This document shows positions 6,395 through 7,964 of a DNA stretch of 7,964 nt, one piece after another. The stretch lies in NCBI GenBank assembly GCA_007121755.1, contig SKJZ01000051.1, forward strand, positions 1 to 7,964. The letters are read 5' to 3'. The DNA is from Halorhodospira sp. Its GTDB lineage: Bacteria > Pseudomonadota > Gammaproteobacteria > Nitrococcales > Halorhodospiraceae. Under the pieces are notes generated by a model, which did no database searches, was not told the origin of the DNA, and worked only from the letters and a program-made list of their open reading frames with translations. The stretch's first letter is position 1. Every line of letters starts with the position of its first letter. The translations under genes and the position numbers were made by a program.

Positions 6395-7540
6395 CTAGCT
6401 CAAGCAGGAAAGACGTTGCCATGCCTGGATCAGGCACTCGGCCGCGCGGTCAATGTCGTCAAGGGGAGTTTCCCAGCCCACCGAAAAGCGCACCGCCCCT
6501 AGCGCCCTTTCGGTGGTTAGCCCCATGGCCCCCAGCACGCCGCTGGGGGCCGCCTGGTCGGCATGACAGGCCGAGCCGACGGAAGCCGCCACCGCTCTCT
6601 CAACCGCTTTCAGCAGCGCGCGCCCCTCGACACCCGGGAAGGAAACGTTGAGCGTATTGGGCAGGCGATGCGTCTCATGACCGTTAAGCGCCAGCCCCGG
6701 AATGTCTCGACGCAGGCACTCATGCAGCCGATCGCGCCGTGCCTGAAGCTCACCCACCCCGGCGGCCAGGCGCTGCGCGGCCAGCTCGGCGGCGGCCCCC
6801 AACCCCACGATCGCCGGCACGTTCTCGGTGCCGGGCCGCAGCCCGTGCTCGTGGCCGGCACCGAACAGAATGCGCCGAATGGGCGTACCAGAGCGTACAT
6901 GGAGGGCGCCGATACCCTTGCTGGCCTGGAATTTGTGCCCGGCCAGGGTGAACAGGTCGACCCCCAGCGCTTCGACATCCACCGGCACCTTGCCCACTGC
7001 CTGAGCGGCATCGGTATGCAGCAGCGTAGCCGAGCCGGCCAGGCGGGCCGCGATATCGGTCAGCGGTTGCAGGGTGCCCACCTCATTGTTGGCCAGCATG
7101 ATCGAGACGAGCACCGTATCGGGCCGCACCGCGGCCATCACCTCGTCGACCGAAACGCGCCCGGCGGCGTCCACCGGCACCACGCTGAGCTCCCAACCCT
7201 GCGTTTCGAGGTGACGGGCCGGTTCCATCACCGCCGGGTGTTCGACGGCACTGATTACCAGATGGCGCCTGTTTGCCGGGGCGGCCGCCGCCACGCCCAG
7301 CAGGGCGAGGTTGTTGGCCTCGGTGGCACAGCCGGTCATCACCAGACTGTCTACGCTCGCCCCGATCAGCCGAGCTACCGACTCGCGTGCGGTCGAGAGC
7401 TGGGCTGCAGCCTCCTGCCCTTGCCGATAGGGCGAAGACGGATTGCCGTAGCACTCCTCCAGCGCACGAGCCGTGGCGGCTACCACGGGCCCGGCCACCG
7501 GCGTGGTGGCGTTGTGATCGAGATAGATGGGTGTCGTCAT
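6395..7540 (-). CDS. Cysteine desulfurase, NifS/selenocysteine-lyase-like
   Basis: A 381-aa fold-type I PLP enzyme that would take sulfur from L-cysteine, leaving alanine and an enzyme persulfide. Visible residues: YLDHNATTP (6-14), the PLP-stacking His101 in VEHPAV, NNEVG (151-155), Asp177 and Gln180 in TDAAQ, PLP-binding Lys203 in GHK, RPGTEN (235-240), and catalytic Cys325 in ASVGSACHADQAAPSGVL. The ACHxD-xxPSxVL loop, RPGTEN and RLPNTxN resemble mammalian selenocysteine lyase more than IscS. The residue after the stacking His is Pro102, where human selenocysteine lyase has the Asp linked to selenium specificity, so cysteine is the expected substrate. The ATG at 7540 fits the conserved start YLDHNATTP; the Shine-Dalgarno is weak. 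It lies 8 bases after the CGS-like remnant, probably its former operon partner. Confidence 0.9.
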   Translation of the reverse strand: MTTPIYLDHNATTPVAGPVVAATARALEECYGNPSSPYRQGQEAAAQLSTARESVARLIGASVDSLVMTGCATEANNLALLGVAAAAPANRRHLVISAVEHPAVMEPARHLETQGWELSVVPVDAAGRVSVDEVMAAVRPDTVLVSIMLANNEVGTLQPLTDIAARLAGSATLLHTDAAQAVGKVPVDVEALGVDLFTLAGHKFQASKGIGALHVRSGTPIRRILFGAGHEHGLRPGTENVPAIVGLGAAAELAAQRLAAGVGELQARRDRLHECLRRDIPGLALNGHETHRLPNTLNVSFPGVEGRALLKAVERAVAASVGSACHADQAAPSGVLGAMGLTTERALGAVRFSVGWETPLDDIDRAAECLIQAWQRLSCLS

Positions 7541-7548
7541 GTCAGTGC

Positions 7549-7771
7549 CTATTCCAGGTCAGCGATCAGATCGGCGCCGTCTTCCAGGCCCACGGAGAGC
7601 CGCAGCAGACCGGGGTAGTAGACCCGGCGGACCCGTACCACCAACGTGCGCAGGCTGCGCGCCAACAGAAGCCCAGGCCATCTAAGCGCCTTCGAGGCCC
7701 GCCAATGTCTATTCCAGAGCGAAGATAGCGGGATTGAGCCCGTAGCGATACCGAGTTGACAACAAGATCAC
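7549..7771 (-). pseudogene. Decayed cystathionine gamma-synthase/lyase-type gene
   Basis: Pieces of one Cys/Met-metabolism PLP enzyme appear in order on the minus strand but in two frames. Near 7712-7750, RYRYGLNPAIFALE, a TAG, then TLAGLEGA and another TAG match the family start Y.RxGTPTxxALExxLAxLEGA. In another frame, LLARSLRTLVVR and VRRVYYPGL (to about 7606) match the middle (WLLLRGLRTLxxR, then VxxVxYPGL). This joins directly to LRLSVGLEDGADLIADLE and the stop, the family C-terminus. A full gene needs about 380 codons; about 70 remain, without the PLP lysine. Damage therefore includes two nonsense codons, a frameshift and several internal deletions. The ancestor was CGS, cystathionine lyase or a sulfhydrylase; the remnant cannot say which. 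Confidence 0.75.
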
Positions 7772-7784
7772 TCAATTATACGCT
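7756..7784 (+). promoter_or_regulatory. Candidate promoter of the thioredoxin gene
   Basis: TTGACA (7756-7761) is a perfect -35 box. Downstream -10 candidates are TATACG (7777-7782, spacer 15) and TACGCT (7779-7784, spacer 17), neither strong. On the opposite strand a perfect TATAAT lies at 7780-7775 without a recognisable -35, perhaps the old promoter of the CGS-like/desulfurase unit. The stretch is AT-rich like the other divergent region at 4876-4935. Confidence 0.45.
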
Positions 7785-7873
7785 CTATTTATCGATGGAA
7801 TGAGGGAATGATGTTCATTGGACCTTATGCCTTGCTCGATAGAGCAGGCTTCCGTGACGGAGGAATAGAAATC

Positions 7874-7964
7874 ATGGTGATTGACGTATCCACACAGGAC
7901 TTCGAACCGAAAGTACTCGGCAGCGACAAACCGGTACTGGTAGATTTCTGGGCGCCCTGGTGTG
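7874..7964 (+). CDS. Thioredoxin, N-terminal part (cut by window end)
   Basis: The first 30 codons read as a thioredoxin: VSTQDFEPKVLGSDKPVLVDFWAPWC, seen here as DFEPKVLGSDKPVL and then VDFWAPWC, with the window ending at the first Cys of the expected WCxxC redox motif. Thioredoxin is a cytoplasmic disulfide and persulfide reductase recycled by NADPH-dependent thioredoxin reductase. GGAGGA (7859-7864) lies 9 bases before this ATG. The frame is open upstream to ATGs at 7808 and 7811, but those would add about 21 residues outside the thioredoxin fold and have poorly spaced ribosome sites. It is divergent from the desulfurase/CGS-like unit, which fits a role in reducing persulfides made there. 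Full length and the second Cys cannot be checked. Confidence 0.85.
   Translation, partial: MVIDVSTQDFEPKVLGSDKPVLVDFWAPWC

Noticed and set aside
6563..7618. 351-aa open frame on the + strand across the desulfurase
   Set aside because: Shadow frame; the minus strand carries a complete set of desulfurase motifs.
7566..7775. 69-aa minus-strand frame as a small protein
   Set aside because: It is a third frame through the CGS-like remnant; the recognisable family pieces lie in the other two frames.
7807..7819. AATGA/TCATT inverted repeat upstream of thioredoxin as an operator
   Set aside because: Only 5-bp arms, and no resemblance to the repeats at 4888-4922.
7808..7873. In-frame upstream start giving the thioredoxin a 22-residue extension
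   Set aside because: GGAGGA before the ATG at 7874 and the family's usual N-terminus favour the shorter form; the purine-rich stretch before 7808 is too close to the start.

Overview
The window is GC-rich bacterial DNA that looks gammaproteobacterial. MotY, an AcnA-type aconitase, a PlpD-type patatin and an Rpn-like protein tail together suggest a motile, possibly halophilic relative of Ectothiorhodospiraceae/Halomonas-type bacteria. That placement is inferred from gene content only; no marker RNA gene is present. No tRNA, rRNA, CRISPR array or intact mobile element was seen.

Left block (1-4126, all + strand). The window opens with the last 41 codons of aconitate hydratase A and a strong rho-independent terminator. 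A coding-looking tail of an Rpn/PD-(D/E)XK-type nuclease follows, with no start. Then come motY (flagellar stator-associated T-ring protein), a small hotdog thioesterase 7 bp downstream, and a 750-aa patatin phospholipase fused to a POTRA domain and outer-membrane barrel (type Vd secretion, PlpD-like). A sigma-28-like promoter lies directly before motY, placed so that the mRNA could be leaderless.

Right block (4127-7964) is a sulfur-handling neighbourhood with signs of decay. A minus-strand ArsR-HTH/rhodanese fusion regulator is divergent from a 35-codon remnant of a DsrE-family protein and a 12-TM MFS transporter. The divergent region holds a perfect -35 box and two overlapping imperfect inverted repeats that are good operator candidates. 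Convergent to the MFS gene is a NifS/selenocysteine-lyase-like cysteine desulfurase. Eight bases upstream of its start is the wreck of a cystathionine gamma-synthase/lyase-type (Cys/Met metabolism PLP) gene, with two nonsense codons, a frameshift and an internal deletion. A thioredoxin gene starts on the + strand and runs off the window just after the first active-site Cys.

The intact right-block genes could form a persulfide/sulfane-sulfur module: the desulfurase makes persulfide, the rhodanese-regulator senses it, the MFS protein moves a sulfur compound, and thioredoxin reduces it. Two sulfur genes of the module (DsrE, CGS) have been lost by internal deletion. The functional link is inference; the deletions and motifs are read directly from the translation, compared with family patterns from memory.
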